Notes: generated by a model from the sequence alone, not told the origin. DNA of 64,000 nt from Gilvimarinus sp. DA14 (GCF_024204685.1 NZ_CP100350.1:2520501-2584500); one strand, 5' to 3'. Shown: positions 36,301-44,258, counted from the stretch's first letter. Program-made: numbers and translations.

Positions 36301-36374
36301 TGTAGGCGTGTGGCTTTTATGCAGTCAGGTTTAGCCGTTACAGACGTCGATGTCGGAAATTGCGTGCGGTTCAT
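30327..36374 (-). CDS. TpsA-like exoprotein with GLUG repeats, MBG domains and C-terminal OmpA domain
   Basis: A 2015-residue protein. Residues 1-46: long signal peptide. Residues 47-330: TPS secretion domain with NANGRVFVLDANGVLFG and LVASTLDL. Residues about 498-1311: three modules of GLUG-type repeats (GGLVGYN, NSYATG) separated by WFIAE/SSRPMLRAF sequences. Residues about 1330-1826: four clear MBG domains (KVYGEADP, KVYGEMDP, KIYGDDDP, KIYGQQDP) plus degenerate ends. Residues about 1890-2000: OmpA-like domain with FAINSSEI, IEGHTSKTG and EGRALNRRAEV. The N-terminus would be exported by TpsB while the OmpA domain could hold the C-terminus at the cell wall. A perfect CRP-type site lies 55 bases upstream. 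Start ATG 36374 has GAGGA upstream. Confidence 0.93.
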   Translation of the reverse strand: MNRTQFPTSTSVTAKPDCIKATRLQGRKLRPLALAMAAAISQGAVAGPDGGVVIDGSANIVHAGNVTDISQHSQNITVVWDNFDIDVNEVVNFLQPNSQSLALNRVLSADGTQINGQLNANGRVFVLDANGVLFGKNAKVNVGSLVASTLDLTHSDYDTNTFTFNGGENPAAVTNLGEITAAETGAVALLGGRVSNYGVIQAKLGNVALAAGQQVTLDFAGDGLLNVQVDEAALDALAENHGLIKADGGQVLMTAHASDALLQTVVNNTGVIEAQTLQEKDGKIMLLGGMTPETGGTVRVSGTLDASAPTEGDGGFIDTSGAIVKVGADAKINTASANGAAGTWLLDPTDLEISYDAMGADDDVSHTHTQALQNALESGNVILETADAGGGAGDITVVDPIVWASSNTLTLDADGGIAFNDYLHAPSGGLSLNAVGDISTGAEGHINVGTFTLESGNFEQITANLPTFKADDFVINGGTFTRATGGNGASSALTLVDAYGLQGLATTPSFDATLDADIDLSVISNFQRIGDDATAYTGSFDGNGHFINNLTINVDNQYETGLFGFVGAGGSVANVGLYNASVTATSSADVGILVGRNEGSVSNSFAEGSVTADDSVGGLVGWNNGNGIVQTSYSTASVSALDGTNGRAGGLVGYNGGDALTTASWASGAVSGGGEMGGLVGYNQTNATVSNSYADSDTTGLSAVIGQNDGASTDNALVSGDGGVNPSAFQQASYIQFDFSNDWFIAEDSSRPMLRAFLDGGNISNLYQLQGMAADLTGSYTLLNDIDASATASNNTADVWGGGGFAPIGVDGARFTGDFDGQGFVISQLAISRSSQDYVGLFGATGAGAGLVNVRLQGASIAGNNLAGGLVGYNDGGTITNSYIAGSVVGRNQVGALVGDNSGDISSSYATATVDGNAEVGGLVGFNDNAEITNSYATGAVNGNSDVGGLVGSNGVHGEISSSYATGNTAGSSTGGLVGSNGGSVINSYWDTFTTGQATSDGGTAVNGDWDAAPNAYNEGSYTGFDFTNEWFIAEGSSRPMLRAFLSGGGEIHNLYDLQGMAADMGASYSLMSDIDASATAVSVAAGNSGDYSDVWGGRGFAPIANNSVNFQGSVDGQNFVVNDLTINRPDQFAVGLISLLENTGQIQNVGLVNADITGGDVVGGLVGWSFAGSSISHSFVTGVINGDNRVGGIIGDSNSDISNSYSAADVTAATGSAGGLAGLYFSGTLSNSYASGNVAGGTDVGGLVGTNSANIITSFWNSANASGFGSNTGTVDAESVGLTLTEFTDPASFSAWGADIDAEGGTGTTWRIYEGNSAPLLRSFLTEIDVIAYDDYQVYDGAAYDGLHDINGTTGAGVRYGTSYAEFVSVFGENDTPYDSDDINSTDLEYAGDSQGAVDAGTYSITPSELWSNQTGYDIVVTDGVLTIDQAVVSVTVTINDASKVYGEADPTFTWGVTSGSLGAGDTLTGSLYRDPGENVGTYDIHGNITGDLASSNYIVTLNEGVFTITPRAITISIDDLSKVYGEMDPELTYSVNGSAVAGDTLAVALTRESGENVGDYAITGEVSGDAAGDNYSVTFSDGLFTITPRAVTISISDLEKIYGDDDPELTWAVTEGSLAPGETLQGSLSRAEGENVGDYAINGELSGEVASDNYAVTLNDGMLTINPRPIVISADDLVKIYGQQDPELTYSQAGTLAFDDTMTVALERAEGSDVGGYTITPTVTGDVQSDNYALSVNTGVLQITPAQLTVTAEDVETYWDLLPNEFPTLIDGLTNGDTEQDVFGDSLTVETDLTLPIPGDYTLTPIATLASNNYTVSFVDGVLTLLSSNPGTGYGDGLTSTQLPARESLGGEDRANIYEGRALLDGSLDEISLGVMNGGNRMSEQELMDIGLPMPRAVLFAINSSEIQPMYADMLQAFVKKLEHYPDLTLLIEGHTSKTGPFWLNQRLARERAMAVYNHLVELGIDPARLGTKGFDWSRPIGDNSTLEGRALNRRAEVTPDQPRNDGEQTNDQ

Positions 36375-36428
36375 GGTTATCCTCTTTTTAGGATCGATAG
36401 GTCAACGCGTTGCTACACAAGTAGCGGG

Positions 36429-36444
36429 TGTGATCTGCATCACA
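36429..36444. promoter_or_regulatory. Perfect CRP/Vfr-type palindrome upstream of tpsA
   Basis: TGTGA-TCTGCA-TCACA has both half-sites perfect and the standard six-base spacer. It lies 55-70 bases upstream of the tpsA start codon, a position where CRP could activate. This is the best CRP-type match noticed in the window. Confidence 0.7.
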
Positions 36445-36465
36445 AAGGGCGATTGTAACGATTAG

Positions 36466-36486
36466 ATAGGGGAAAGGAACCCCTAT
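36466..36486 (-). terminator. Hairpin at the end of the DUF4136-like gene
   Basis: ATAGGGG (36466-36472) pairs with CCCCTAT (36480-36486); the stem includes the stop codon ending at 36483. There is no U tract, so readthrough into tpsA is possible. Confidence 0.35.
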
Positions 36487-37052
36487 TTGGGTTGTAGATG
36501 CCTGGCGAAGGTATCCACAGCGCTATCAACCCGACGCTGTCTTTCGCTGCTGGTTTGTTGCGGGTCGGTAAAAATCTCTATGGCGCCGCGCCACTGGGTG
36601 CGCATGCCGCCAGGAGAGATGACTCGCATTACCAGTGTGCCGGCATCATATTCAGCGCCGCTGGTCAAAGAAGGGGCGATATCAAATTTCTCAACCAACT
36701 CCTGCTCGGAAATAGGGGTGCCCAGAATAATCGCCGCGCTGAGTAGATAGTCGGCTCCATTTGCCGACGCGGCCATATCAAACCCTTGGCTGCGCATGTT
36801 TTGCTCAAACCGGCTGCGCAGGTGGGTGAGGGTTTCTGGCGCTATATTGTGGCTGTCATCGGTAATGATTTCGGGCTGCCCCAGCCAGGCAAAACTGTCG
36901 CCCTGTCGCAACTGAAAACCGGGCTCAGCGACAGAGATAAATGAACTGGTATAGTGTGTCTCATACGGCGGTTGCGTTTGCGTAGTGCACGCCGCGAGCA
37001 TTAAAGCCGATACAAACCCAACCGCTCGGCCAGCTTTGTCAATAATCCCCAT
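36483..37052 (-). CDS. DUF4136-like lipoprotein
   Basis: About 189 residues from ATG 37052 (AAGGAAG upstream), which gives a clean lipoprotein signal (ALMLAACTT). The earlier frame to 37136 overlaps tlyA and lacks such a start. The mature part resembles DUF4136: an early strand (GDSFAWLG), helix LRSRFEQNMRSQGFDMA, GADYLLSAAIILG, then GTLVMRVISPGGMRTQWRGAIEIF and the terminal helix. DUF4136 proteins are envelope lipoproteins of unknown role. It lies between tlyA (10-base gap) and tpsA (108-base gap) on one strand and may be part of either unit. A functional link to tpsA/tpsB is possible but only from position. Confidence 0.75.
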   Translation of the reverse strand: MGIIDKAGRAVGFVSALMLAACTTQTQPPYETHYTSSFISVAEPGFQLRQGDSFAWLGQPEIITDDSHNIAPETLTHLRSRFEQNMRSQGFDMAASANGADYLLSAAIILGTPISEQELVEKFDIAPSLTSGAEYDAGTLVMRVISPGGMRTQWRGAIEIFTDPQQTSSERQRRVDSAVDTFARHLQPK

Positions 37053-37062
37053 GCTTTCTTCC

Positions 37063-37827
37063 TTAAATATCGATGTTATTTTCCGCCAGAATAAAAAACT
37101 CCCGGTTGCCGTCACCCCCGGTAATCGGACTGTCAAAGTAGTCTATTACGTTTAGTCCCAGCTCGCGACAACATAGACTCAGTTTTTCTTCGACTTTCTT
37201 ATAGTAACCCTGATCGCGAACAATGCCGCCCTTGCCAATACCTTCACGCCCCACCTCAAACTGAGGTTTTACCAGACTAAGAAGGACACCACCATTTTTC
37301 AGCAGTGGCACGAGCGATGGCAGAATAAGGGTTTGCGATATAAAAGACACATCCATTACTGCAATATCAAAACCGCCCGGGGCATGATTTTCTCGTAAAT
37401 CTAACGGCAGCTCGCGGGCGTTAATACCTTCGTAGTAGCTAACTCGTTTATCTTCGCGAATTTTTTTCGCCAGCTGATCGTGGCCAACATCCACGCCGAC
37501 TATTTTTTCTACACCAGCTTGCAGCAAACAGTCACTAAAACCGCCCGTAGACTGTCCCACATCCAAGGCGGTTAGCCCCTTAACCGACAATCCGGATTTA
37601 TGCAGGGCACCGGCAAGCTTAAGGCCACCTCGGGAAACGTAACGATCGTCGTCACTGGCGATAACTCGCAGTTGAGTCTCGGGAGCAGTTTTAGCGCTGG
37701 GTTTAGTAACCGTTTGCCAAATCCCAGCCAGATTCTGTTGCACGCGCGACTCTTTCATGACCCGCTGGGCGTGAGCGCGGCTATCGACTAAACCGCGCGC
37801 CACCAGCTCGGCATCCAGGCGATTCAC
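37063..37827 (-). CDS. tlyA: TlyA family rRNA 2'-O-methyltransferase
   Basis: A 254-residue protein with an N-terminal S4 RNA-binding domain (MNRLDAELVARGLVDSR... SRGGLKLAGAL) and a C-terminal FtsJ/RrmJ-type Rossmann methyltransferase (LDVGQSTGGFSDCLLQAG, VGVDVGHDQL, MDVSFISQTL, LVKPQFEVG). TlyA enzymes methylate ribose in rRNA (in mycobacteria 16S C1409 and 23S C1920); the older name hemolysin A is misleading. The start is GTG 37827, overlapping the glmS stop by one base, so it is translationally coupled to glmS. It is followed within 10 bases by the DUF4136-like gene. Confidence 0.93.
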   Translation of the reverse strand: MNRLDAELVARGLVDSRAHAQRVMKESRVQQNLAGIWQTVTKPSAKTAPETQLRVIASDDDRYVSRGGLKLAGALHKSGLSVKGLTALDVGQSTGGFSDCLLQAGVEKIVGVDVGHDQLAKKIREDKRVSYYEGINARELPLDLRENHAPGGFDIAVMDVSFISQTLILPSLVPLLKNGGVLLSLVKPQFEVGREGIGKGGIVRDQGYYKKVEEKLSLCCRELGLNVIDYFDSPITGGDGNREFFILAENNIDI

Positions 37828-39656
37828 TATTCCACCGTGACCGATTTGGCCAGGTTACGCGGCTGGTCTACATCCGTGCCCTTAATAATCGCAACATAGT
37901 AAGACAGCAGCTGCAAAGGCAGGGTATAGACGATCGGCGCCATCCACGGGTGGGTGTGGGGAAGGTTGATAACGCGCATACTGTCATCCGATTCAAACTG
38001 CGCATCCTTATCGGCAAACACGTATAAAATCCCACCCCGAGCACGAACTTCTTCAACATTGGATTTCAATTTTTCCAACAGTTCATTGTTGGGCGCTACC
38101 ACCACAATTGGCATATCGTCATCAATCAAAGCCAGTGGGCCGTGTTTTAGCTCACCCGCGGCATAGGCCTCGGCATGAATATAGGAAATCTCTTTAAGCT
38201 TTAACGCACCTTCCATGGCAATAGGGTATTGATCGCCACGGCCGAGAAATAAGGTGTGATGTTTATCGGCAAACTCTTCGGCTAATTTTTCAATTTCCGG
38301 GGCCAGGGTAAGAGTCTGTTCCAACTGCTCCGGCAAAGTTTTTAACGCGCCTACCATTTCTGCCAACAACAGCGGATTCATATCATTGTGCTGGCCCAAC
38401 GACAGTACCAAAATACCCAAACCAACCAACTGAGTTGTAAACGCTTTTGTCGATGCCACACCAATCTCGACCCCGGCACGGGTCATAAACGCAAGATCCG
38501 ATTCGCGCACCAGTGACGATGCCCCGACATTGCAGATTGCCAGGGTAGACAAGTAACCCAAGTGCCTGGCCATGCGAAGTGCAGCCAAAGTATCGGCGGT
38601 TTCGCCCGACTGGGAAATAGTCACCAGTAAGCTGTCTGGCAGAACCACGGGTTTGCGATAGCGATACTCAGAGGCAATTTCCACCGAGCATGAGATGCCG
38701 GCAAGGGATTCAAACCAGTAACGCGCCACCATAGCCGAATGGTAGCTGGTGCCACAGGCAACAATTTGCACATGTTTTACCTTGGCAAACACATCGGCGG
38801 CTTGTGTACCAAATGCCTGGTCCAAAACATGATCTTCCGCCAGCCGGGACTCCAGCGCATTGCGCACCGCCTGCGGTTGGTCATGGATTTCTTTCAGCAT
38901 AAAGTGGCGATACTCGCCCTTGTTGCCGGCATCGTAGCTGGCGGTAGACTCCTGCGCGGGACGATCCGCCTGGTGACCGCTGCTGTCCTCAATGTACAAA
39001 CTGGTGCGGCTGATTTCGGCGATATCTCCCTCTTCTAAATAGATAAACTGGCGAGTCACCGGCAAAAGCGCCAGAGAATCAGACGCGACAAAGTTCTCAC
39101 CAATGCCCAATCCAATCACCAGCGGACTGCCTGAGCGCGCCACCACCATTTTATCCGGGTTATCAGCATCAATTACTACGGTGCCGTAAGCACCCCGCAA
39201 TTGTTTTACTGCTGCGCGCACCGCAGACATCAAGGTATCTTTATGCTGCAGTTCGCGATGCACCAAGTGCGCAATTACTTCAGTGTCAGTTTGCGAGGTA
39301 AACTCATAGCCTTGCGCCTGCAAACTTTGTTTCAGCTCGGCGTGATTTTCGATGATGCCATTGTGTACTACCGCTATGCGGTCGCGACTTAAATGCGGGT
39401 GGGCATTTTTCTCCGAGGGCTCACCGTGAGTTGCCCAGCGAGTATGGGCAATACCCAGGCCGCCAGCCAAGGGCTCGAGCATAGCGTCTGAAAGAGCCTG
39501 CACCTTGCCCAACCGGCGCAAGCGCTGCAACCCGCCCGGTTTTTCGACGATAGTCAGACCCGCCGAGTCGTAACCGCGATACTCGAGTCTTTTTAAACCT
39601 TCTATCAGAATTTGTGCAACGTCGCGCTGGGCAATGGCGCCCACTATTCCACACAT
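37827..39656 (-). CDS. glmS: Glutamine-fructose-6-phosphate aminotransferase
   Basis: GlmS makes glucosamine-6-phosphate from fructose-6-phosphate and glutamine, the first step toward UDP-N-acetylglucosamine for peptidoglycan and LPS. Its 609 residues are full length: a class II glutaminase domain starting with catalytic Cys2 ([16 protein letters not shown]), two SIS sugar-isomerase domains ([23 protein letters not shown]) and the conserved C-terminus NLAKSVTVE. It follows a GlmR-like DeoR regulator by 44 bases and overlaps tlyA by one base. No glmS ribozyme is expected or seen in this group. Identity is certain. Confidence 0.98.
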   Translation of the reverse strand: MCGIVGAIAQRDVAQILIEGLKRLEYRGYDSAGLTIVEKPGGLQRLRRLGKVQALSDAMLEPLAGGLGIAHTRWATHGEPSEKNAHPHLSRDRIAVVHNGIIENHAELKQSLQAQGYEFTSQTDTEVIAHLVHRELQHKDTLMSAVRAAVKQLRGAYGTVVIDADNPDKMVVARSGSPLVIGLGIGENFVASDSLALLPVTRQFIYLEEGDIAEISRTSLYIEDSSGHQADRPAQESTASYDAGNKGEYRHFMLKEIHDQPQAVRNALESRLAEDHVLDQAFGTQAADVFAKVKHVQIVACGTSYHSAMVARYWFESLAGISCSVEIASEYRYRKPVVLPDSLLVTISQSGETADTLAALRMARHLGYLSTLAICNVGASSLVRESDLAFMTRAGVEIGVASTKAFTTQLVGLGILVLSLGQHNDMNPLLLAEMVGALKTLPEQLEQTLTLAPEIEKLAEEFADKHHTLFLGRGDQYPIAMEGALKLKEISYIHAEAYAAGELKHGPLALIDDDMPIVVVAPNNELLEKLKSNVEEVRARGGILYVFADKDAQFESDDSMRVINLPHTHPWMAPIVYTLPLQLLSYYVAIIKGTDVDQPRNLAKSVTVE

Positions 39657-39700
39657 AATAATGTCCTGTATTCTGGCGACTGAATTGTCCAGCCTAGCCG

Positions 39701-40468
39701 TTAATTCTTAGTTGGCGCACAGATTACCTGTACCCCTTGATGTTCGATTTCCACTTTTGCCTGCGGCTCTATGTCGGTGTCTGTCACCAATATGTTGACC
39801 GCCGACCAGGGCAACTCCAGGTTGTGCATTTTGCGCCCCAGCTTGTCCGATTCAGCCATCACAATGACTTCGCGAGCTACTTCTGCCATCACCCGACTGA
39901 GACCGTAAAGTTCGTTAAATGTGGTGGTACCGCGGGCCACATCTAGGCCGTCGGCACCGATAAACAATTGGTCAAAATCGTAAGAGCGCAGCATCTGCTC
40001 TGCCAGCTGCCCCTGAAATGCCTCAGAACGCGAATCCCAGGTTCCACCGGGCATCAGTAGGGTGGGCTCGTTCTCCAGCTCCAGCAATGCCTGCGCAATA
40101 CCCAAAGAATTGGTCATAACCACCAAACCCCGCAGCTGGGCAAGCTCTGGCAAAAGGGCGGCGGTAGTATTTCCACTGTCAATAATGATGCGGTTGTGGT
40201 CACGTATTTGCGCGGCTGCCAGACGGGCAATTTGCTGCTTAACAGGCGAGCTGATGGCACTGTCGCGCAGTAAATCCTGGGGCAGGGGGACAGCACCACC
40301 GTGGCGGCGCAACAATAAGCCGTTGCTCTCCAGAGCGCTCAAGTCCTTACGGATGGTGACTTCGGAGGTTTGAAACCGCAGAGCCAGAGCCTCTACCGCT
40401 ACCTCACCGGATTCGGCCAACAGATCGAGGATTTGGCGACGGCGCCACTGTGTGTTTCGTTTGGCCAT
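39701..40468 (-). CDS. glmR: DeoR-family regulator, GlmR-like
   Basis: A 255-residue DeoR/GlpR-type regulator: N-terminal winged helix ([46 protein letters not shown]) and a sugar-phosphate-binding C-terminal domain ([49 protein letters not shown]-like region). In Pseudomonas a DeoR-type gene at this place before glmS is called glmR; symbol assigned by synteny. It likely senses an amino-sugar phosphate and controls its own operon with glmS. Two direct repeats of CAAAACGAAA lie just upstream, spaced 20 bases, as a candidate operator. Confidence 0.88.
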   Translation of the reverse strand: MAKRNTQWRRRQILDLLAESGEVAVEALALRFQTSEVTIRKDLSALESNGLLLRRHGGAVPLPQDLLRDSAISSPVKQQIARLAAAQIRDHNRIIIDSGNTTAALLPELAQLRGLVVMTNSLGIAQALLELENEPTLLMPGGTWDSRSEAFQGQLAEQMLRSYDFDQLFIGADGLDVARGTTTFNELYGLSRVMAEVAREVIVMAESDKLGRKMHNLELPWSAVNILVTDTDIEPQAKVEIEHQGVQVICAPTKN

Positions 40469-40487
40469 AACAAAGCATTTAAAGTTT

Positions 40488-40517
40488 CAAAACGAAACAA
40501 ATTGTAGCAAAACGAAA
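40488..40517. promoter_or_regulatory. Direct repeats upstream of glmR, candidate DeoR operator
   Basis: CAAAACGAAA occurs at 40488-40497 and again at 40508-40517, exactly 20 bases apart (about two helical turns). A third related AAACGAAAC lies at the start of the glmR coding sequence (minus strand). DeoR/GlpR-type regulators bind such short repeats, so autoregulation of glmR-glmS is likely. Confidence 0.55.
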
Positions 40518-40544
40518 GGTTATTCCCAAGTTTTGGTGAAAATA

Positions 40545-40564
40545 AGCGGGGGCAATATGCCCCC
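40545..40564 (-). terminator. Intrinsic-like terminator of the M16 peptidase gene
   Basis: GGGGGC (40548-40553) pairs with GCCCCC (40559-40564). On the minus strand it is followed by GCTTATTTTC. It lies just past the M16 stop and separates the glmU-uppP-M16 unit from glmR-glmS. Confidence 0.65.
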
Positions 40565-40569
40565 TTGAA

Positions 40570-43395
40570 TCAGTTTTGTCCGCTCAGGGAAATAACCACT
40601 GTTTCAGAGTCGCCGTCCAACATTAGCGACTGGTACAAGGCCTGTACCTGTGACTTGTCTGTGGCAGCAATCGCCGCCGTCAGCTTGTCACGACTGTCAA
40701 ACTGATCATTGCCTCGGTAAAAGTCATTGAGATAGCGTGGATAATCGTCGTAAAAATTACCTGGCGGTTGATTAATTTGCGCGATCACACTGTCGCGCAA
40801 GGTATCAAACACCGATGGCTCGATAGCATCCAATTGCTCAGGATAGTTTTTAACAAAGTCATTAAAGCGCTGTTTTAAATCGGCCAGCTCGGTATTGGTT
40901 GACTGCGCATAGAGAATAAAACCCCAGTAATCGCCGATGCGGTCGATACTCGAACCTACAACGTAACCCACCTGATCTTCGGTGCGCAGTTTATTGTAAA
41001 ACGCTTGATGAAAGACCGAATTTAAAAGCAGCAGTTGTGCACCAGTGTTCAGCTTATCTACCGGTGAATAATAAGCTTGTAACAGTGCATTGTCCGTATG
41101 CTGGGTGCTGCTGGAGTACTCTTGTTGTTCACCGACTTTAGGCGTGTGGTACTGGCTGAGATAACGCTCGAGCTTTTGCCAGCTGTGCGGAAGTTTAGCT
41201 TGCGTAATCGACGCAAACTCTTTAACCATCTGCTCATCGTAATTACCGAACGCAAAAATTCGAATCCGGTTTTCGCTTAGTAGTTTTTGCTGATATTGGT
41301 TTATCTGATCCAGAGTGATTTGTTCGCTTGCCTGACGCAGCTGGGTGTCCGTCCAACTGGGGGTAGACATTAAACGATCTAATTCCGTAAATAGCTGGCG
41401 ATTCGGCTCGGCTTTGGCACGACCATCCAACCAATCGCGATAGCCTTCCATAGCGATAGTGAAGGTCTGCGCGTCAATTTCCATCTCAACCCAGCGCTGC
41501 AATAAACGGCCATACAACAAAGCGTGTTTTTCACTGTAGCCAGATAATGTAAGGGCGTGATTGCCGCGCGGCCTCTCAATACCAATACCTATACCCGCAC
41601 GCCCCGCTTTATCTCGTAACGCCGTAGTTTGCAAAGAAAAAATGCGGTTAATTAAATCGCTCATGACTTGATTTTCGGCATTTAGCTGCGGCAACTTCGT
41701 GTTGAACATGACTTGCAGATAACCATGTTCAGACTGATGGCGTATGCTATGGGCGAGCCATGCCTCAATACCTTTTTGCGCTACAACTTTCTTTGGCTTC
41801 TCAATGGTGGGCGCGACTACCTCTGCGTTAGCGGAACTAAACAGATCATTTTCTTCCGGCAGGGACATAGCTATATCAGCCGCCATCTTTTGCCAGTTAT
41901 TGAGCTCTGAGGAAGTAAATTTTTGGACACTGTACTGACCCGCGTAATAGGGGATATCGGTATCAACCTCTACTTGGGGGTTTATATGCCAGATGCGCGA
42001 ATTCTGCGGTTGCAACTGATCGAGCACATTATTGATCGCGGCTGGATCAAACCTTTCATAAACATAATGCATATCAATTAAATGCTCGACGGGTATGTTA
42101 AACATCGAGCTGGAAAAACCAATGGCCTGATTAAGCGGGTTGGGCATTTGCAGATCAGCAAACTGTTTTTCTGCCATGGCTTTATATTCGCGAAAGTAGC
42201 TCGCATCTACACCATCGTTGCGTATTTTATTTAGGTAGGCAAAAACCGTGGCGATAATTTCGTCTTCGTGAGCAAGGCCCGATTCGGTAAGGCCTATATT
42301 GACCATAAACATGCCATCTGGGCCATAGTAGTCCGGGCTTATACTCGCAGTGAAATCATCCACCCAACCTTTTTTCCGTAAAATCTCCGCCGCCGTTCCC
42401 GGCTCTTCGGAGCTTATTAAATTGGCGAGATAGCGATTGGGTTTTACTGGCCATTGATCGGTATTGTCGTCAATCGCAAACTCAATAACCAGCTGGCGAG
42501 TAGGTTTTTGCGGCTTATAATAAATATGCTCTCCTAGCACCTCAGCCGTTAAACCCTTTTGCTTAACTTTTGGGTGGGTAACTTGGCTATTGTTAATACC
42601 GCTAAAATGTTTCTCTGCTAAAGCTTCTAGCTCATCCAACGGCTGTTTGCCAAATAGTGTTAACTTCATATTGTTGGCTGAATAATAGCGGTTGTAGAAA
42701 CTCAGCATGGTTTCATACAGCGGCATATTCGGCTGATCTACTAGAGTCTCTAGATTACCCACACTCATCCGGCTAGATGGATGCGCTGGGTTTGCGGTCA
42801 GCCCGCGCAGGCGGTTGATGATGCGACCATCCTGTTCGCGGCCCATTGACCATTCGCTGTCTACGGCATGACGCTCTTTGTTGCTGTACTGACGATCAAA
42901 TGTCGGCGCCTTAAAATAGTCGCTGTAGCGATCCAATGCCTCGTCGTAGGCAGCTTCAGCTACCTGAAAGAAATAATTGGTATGGGTGCTGGCAGTGTAC
43001 GCATTACTGAAGCCAGCGTTTTGCTGAACAAAGGTCTGAAAGCTGTTGGGCTCGGGATATTTTTCGGTACCGAGAAACAGCATATGCTCCAAGTAATGCG
43101 CTAGACCTGGAATTTGATCGGGGTTTTGATAGCTGCCGACACCGACACTGAGAGATGCGCCCGACACCTCTACACTTGGGTCGGATACCAGTACCACCTG
43201 CAGTTCATTTTGCAAGCTTAGCGTTCGGTACTGCCTTGTATCATTCGGGCTTTTGCGGATACCGCTGGCTTCAGCAGCGGGCGATGTATCAGAGCCTGGT
43301 TGAGTGTCTGCTGGAGTACATGCACCCATTACTACTAAAACCGAAACAATAACAGAGCTAAACCATATACTCCGAAGCAGTTTTAACACAGACAT
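40570..43395 (-). CDS. M16 family zinc metallopeptidase (pitrilysin/insulinase type), lipoprotein
   Basis: A 941-residue protease resembling E. coli protease III. The inverted zinc motif HxxEH is HYLEH at residues 100-104, followed by the distal glutamate in ERHAVDSEW. Four M16-like domains are expected from the length; the C-terminal half retains the insulinase pattern (EDQVGYVVGSS). A lipobox-like VMGAC (cysteine about residue 26) suggests membrane anchoring in the periplasm or outer membrane, in contrast to the soluble periplasmic E. coli enzyme. It would degrade peptides below about 7 kDa. It is last in the glmU-uppP-M16 unit, 18 bases after uppP. ATG 43395 has AAGGACG upstream. Confidence 0.93.
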   Translation of the reverse strand: MSVLKLLRSIWFSSVIVSVLVVMGACTPADTQPGSDTSPAAEASGIRKSPNDTRQYRTLSLQNELQVVLVSDPSVEVSGASLSVGVGSYQNPDQIPGLAHYLEHMLFLGTEKYPEPNSFQTFVQQNAGFSNAYTASTHTNYFFQVAEAAYDEALDRYSDYFKAPTFDRQYSNKERHAVDSEWSMGREQDGRIINRLRGLTANPAHPSSRMSVGNLETLVDQPNMPLYETMLSFYNRYYSANNMKLTLFGKQPLDELEALAEKHFSGINNSQVTHPKVKQKGLTAEVLGEHIYYKPQKPTRQLVIEFAIDDNTDQWPVKPNRYLANLISSEEPGTAAEILRKKGWVDDFTASISPDYYGPDGMFMVNIGLTESGLAHEDEIIATVFAYLNKIRNDGVDASYFREYKAMAEKQFADLQMPNPLNQAIGFSSSMFNIPVEHLIDMHYVYERFDPAAINNVLDQLQPQNSRIWHINPQVEVDTDIPYYAGQYSVQKFTSSELNNWQKMAADIAMSLPEENDLFSSANAEVVAPTIEKPKKVVAQKGIEAWLAHSIRHQSEHGYLQVMFNTKLPQLNAENQVMSDLINRIFSLQTTALRDKAGRAGIGIGIERPRGNHALTLSGYSEKHALLYGRLLQRWVEMEIDAQTFTIAMEGYRDWLDGRAKAEPNRQLFTELDRLMSTPSWTDTQLRQASEQITLDQINQYQQKLLSENRIRIFAFGNYDEQMVKEFASITQAKLPHSWQKLERYLSQYHTPKVGEQQEYSSSTQHTDNALLQAYYSPVDKLNTGAQLLLLNSVFHQAFYNKLRTEDQVGYVVGSSIDRIGDYWGFILYAQSTNTELADLKQRFNDFVKNYPEQLDAIEPSVFDTLRDSVIAQINQPPGNFYDDYPRYLNDFYRGNDQFDSRDKLTAAIAATDKSQVQALYQSLMLDGDSETVVISLSGQN

Positions 43396-43413
43396 ACGAG
43401 CGTCCTTTTTTCG

Positions 43414-44247
43414 TTAGCTGAATAGATAAATTAAGTAAGCGCCGAGTAACACTCGGTAAATAACAAAAGGCTGCATGCCAAGTTTTTTAATTAACAGTAA
43501 AAACCAATGAATGCATGCATAAGCGCTAATTGCCGATAAAGCAGTGGCAACCAATAGTTGATCAAGCCGAATACTTTGCGGCTCGCCGATCAGCTCGGTC
43601 GTTTGTAATAGCGCTGCCAAGGCGATCACCGGAATACTGAGTAAAAAAGAAAAGCGTGCACTGGCTTCGCGCGTTAACCCCAATAGCAAACCAGCTGTCA
43701 TGGTAATACCCGAACGCGAAGTACCCGGAATCAGTGCCAGTGCCTGAGCAAGTGCGATACCCGTTATTTGTTTCACCGTTAGGTTGTACTCGCTATTGCA
43801 CAGCGATTCGTTGCTTGCATTACTATGCTTTAGGCGCCGGGAGTAACGCCAATCGGCCCAACCCAGCAGCAAACCAAATATGATCAGGCTGTACCCCATA
43901 TACACACCCGAGCGCATATGGTCTTCGATATAGCTTTTTGCCAACAAACCAGCTAAGCCTACCGGCACGGTAGCCCAGAGCACGGCCCAGGCGAGGCGTG
44001 CCTCACCGCTTTTTTTGCCCTGAAAAATACTCGCGCTCCAGGCAACGATTAAACGCGCTATATCCTTGCGAAAGTAAGCTATAACCGCGACCAAACTACC
44101 AAAGTGTACGGCGATATCAAATGCCAACCCTTGATCCGGCCACTGGGTAAACACCGGCACCAACAATAGATGAGCACTGCTGGAAACCGGCAAAAACTCT
44201 GTTAAACCCTGGATTAATGCCAGTATCAGCACTTCAAGCCATTGCAC
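43414..44247 (-). CDS. uppP: Undecaprenyl-diphosphate phosphatase
   Basis: UppP (BacA) removes a phosphate from undecaprenyl diphosphate to recycle the lipid carrier of peptidoglycan and surface glycans. Its two signature motifs are present: LTEFLPVSSSAHL near the N-terminus and PGTSRSGITMTAGLL in the middle, with about eight hydrophobic segments. I chose the GTG at 44247, which gives the usual family start (VQWLEVLILALIQG) and an 11-base gap after glmU; a TTG at 44283 is also in frame but overlaps glmU. It is followed by the M16 peptidase gene within 18 bases. About 277 residues. Confidence 0.95.
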   Translation of the reverse strand: MQWLEVLILALIQGLTEFLPVSSSAHLLLVPVFTQWPDQGLAFDIAVHFGSLVAVIAYFRKDIARLIVAWSASIFQGKKSGEARLAWAVLWATVPVGLAGLLAKSYIEDHMRSGVYMGYSLIIFGLLLGWADWRYSRRLKHSNASNESLCNSEYNLTVKQITGIALAQALALIPGTSRSGITMTAGLLLGLTREASARFSFLLSIPVIALAALLQTTELIGEPQSIRLDQLLVATALSAISAYACIHWFLLLIKKLGMQPFVIYRVLLGAYLIYLFS

Positions 44248-44258
44248 GGATGTATCGC

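Noticed and set aside
39657-39700. glmS ribozyme
   Set aside because: The 44-base gap between glmR and glmS is too short, and this ribozyme is known mainly from Firmicutes.
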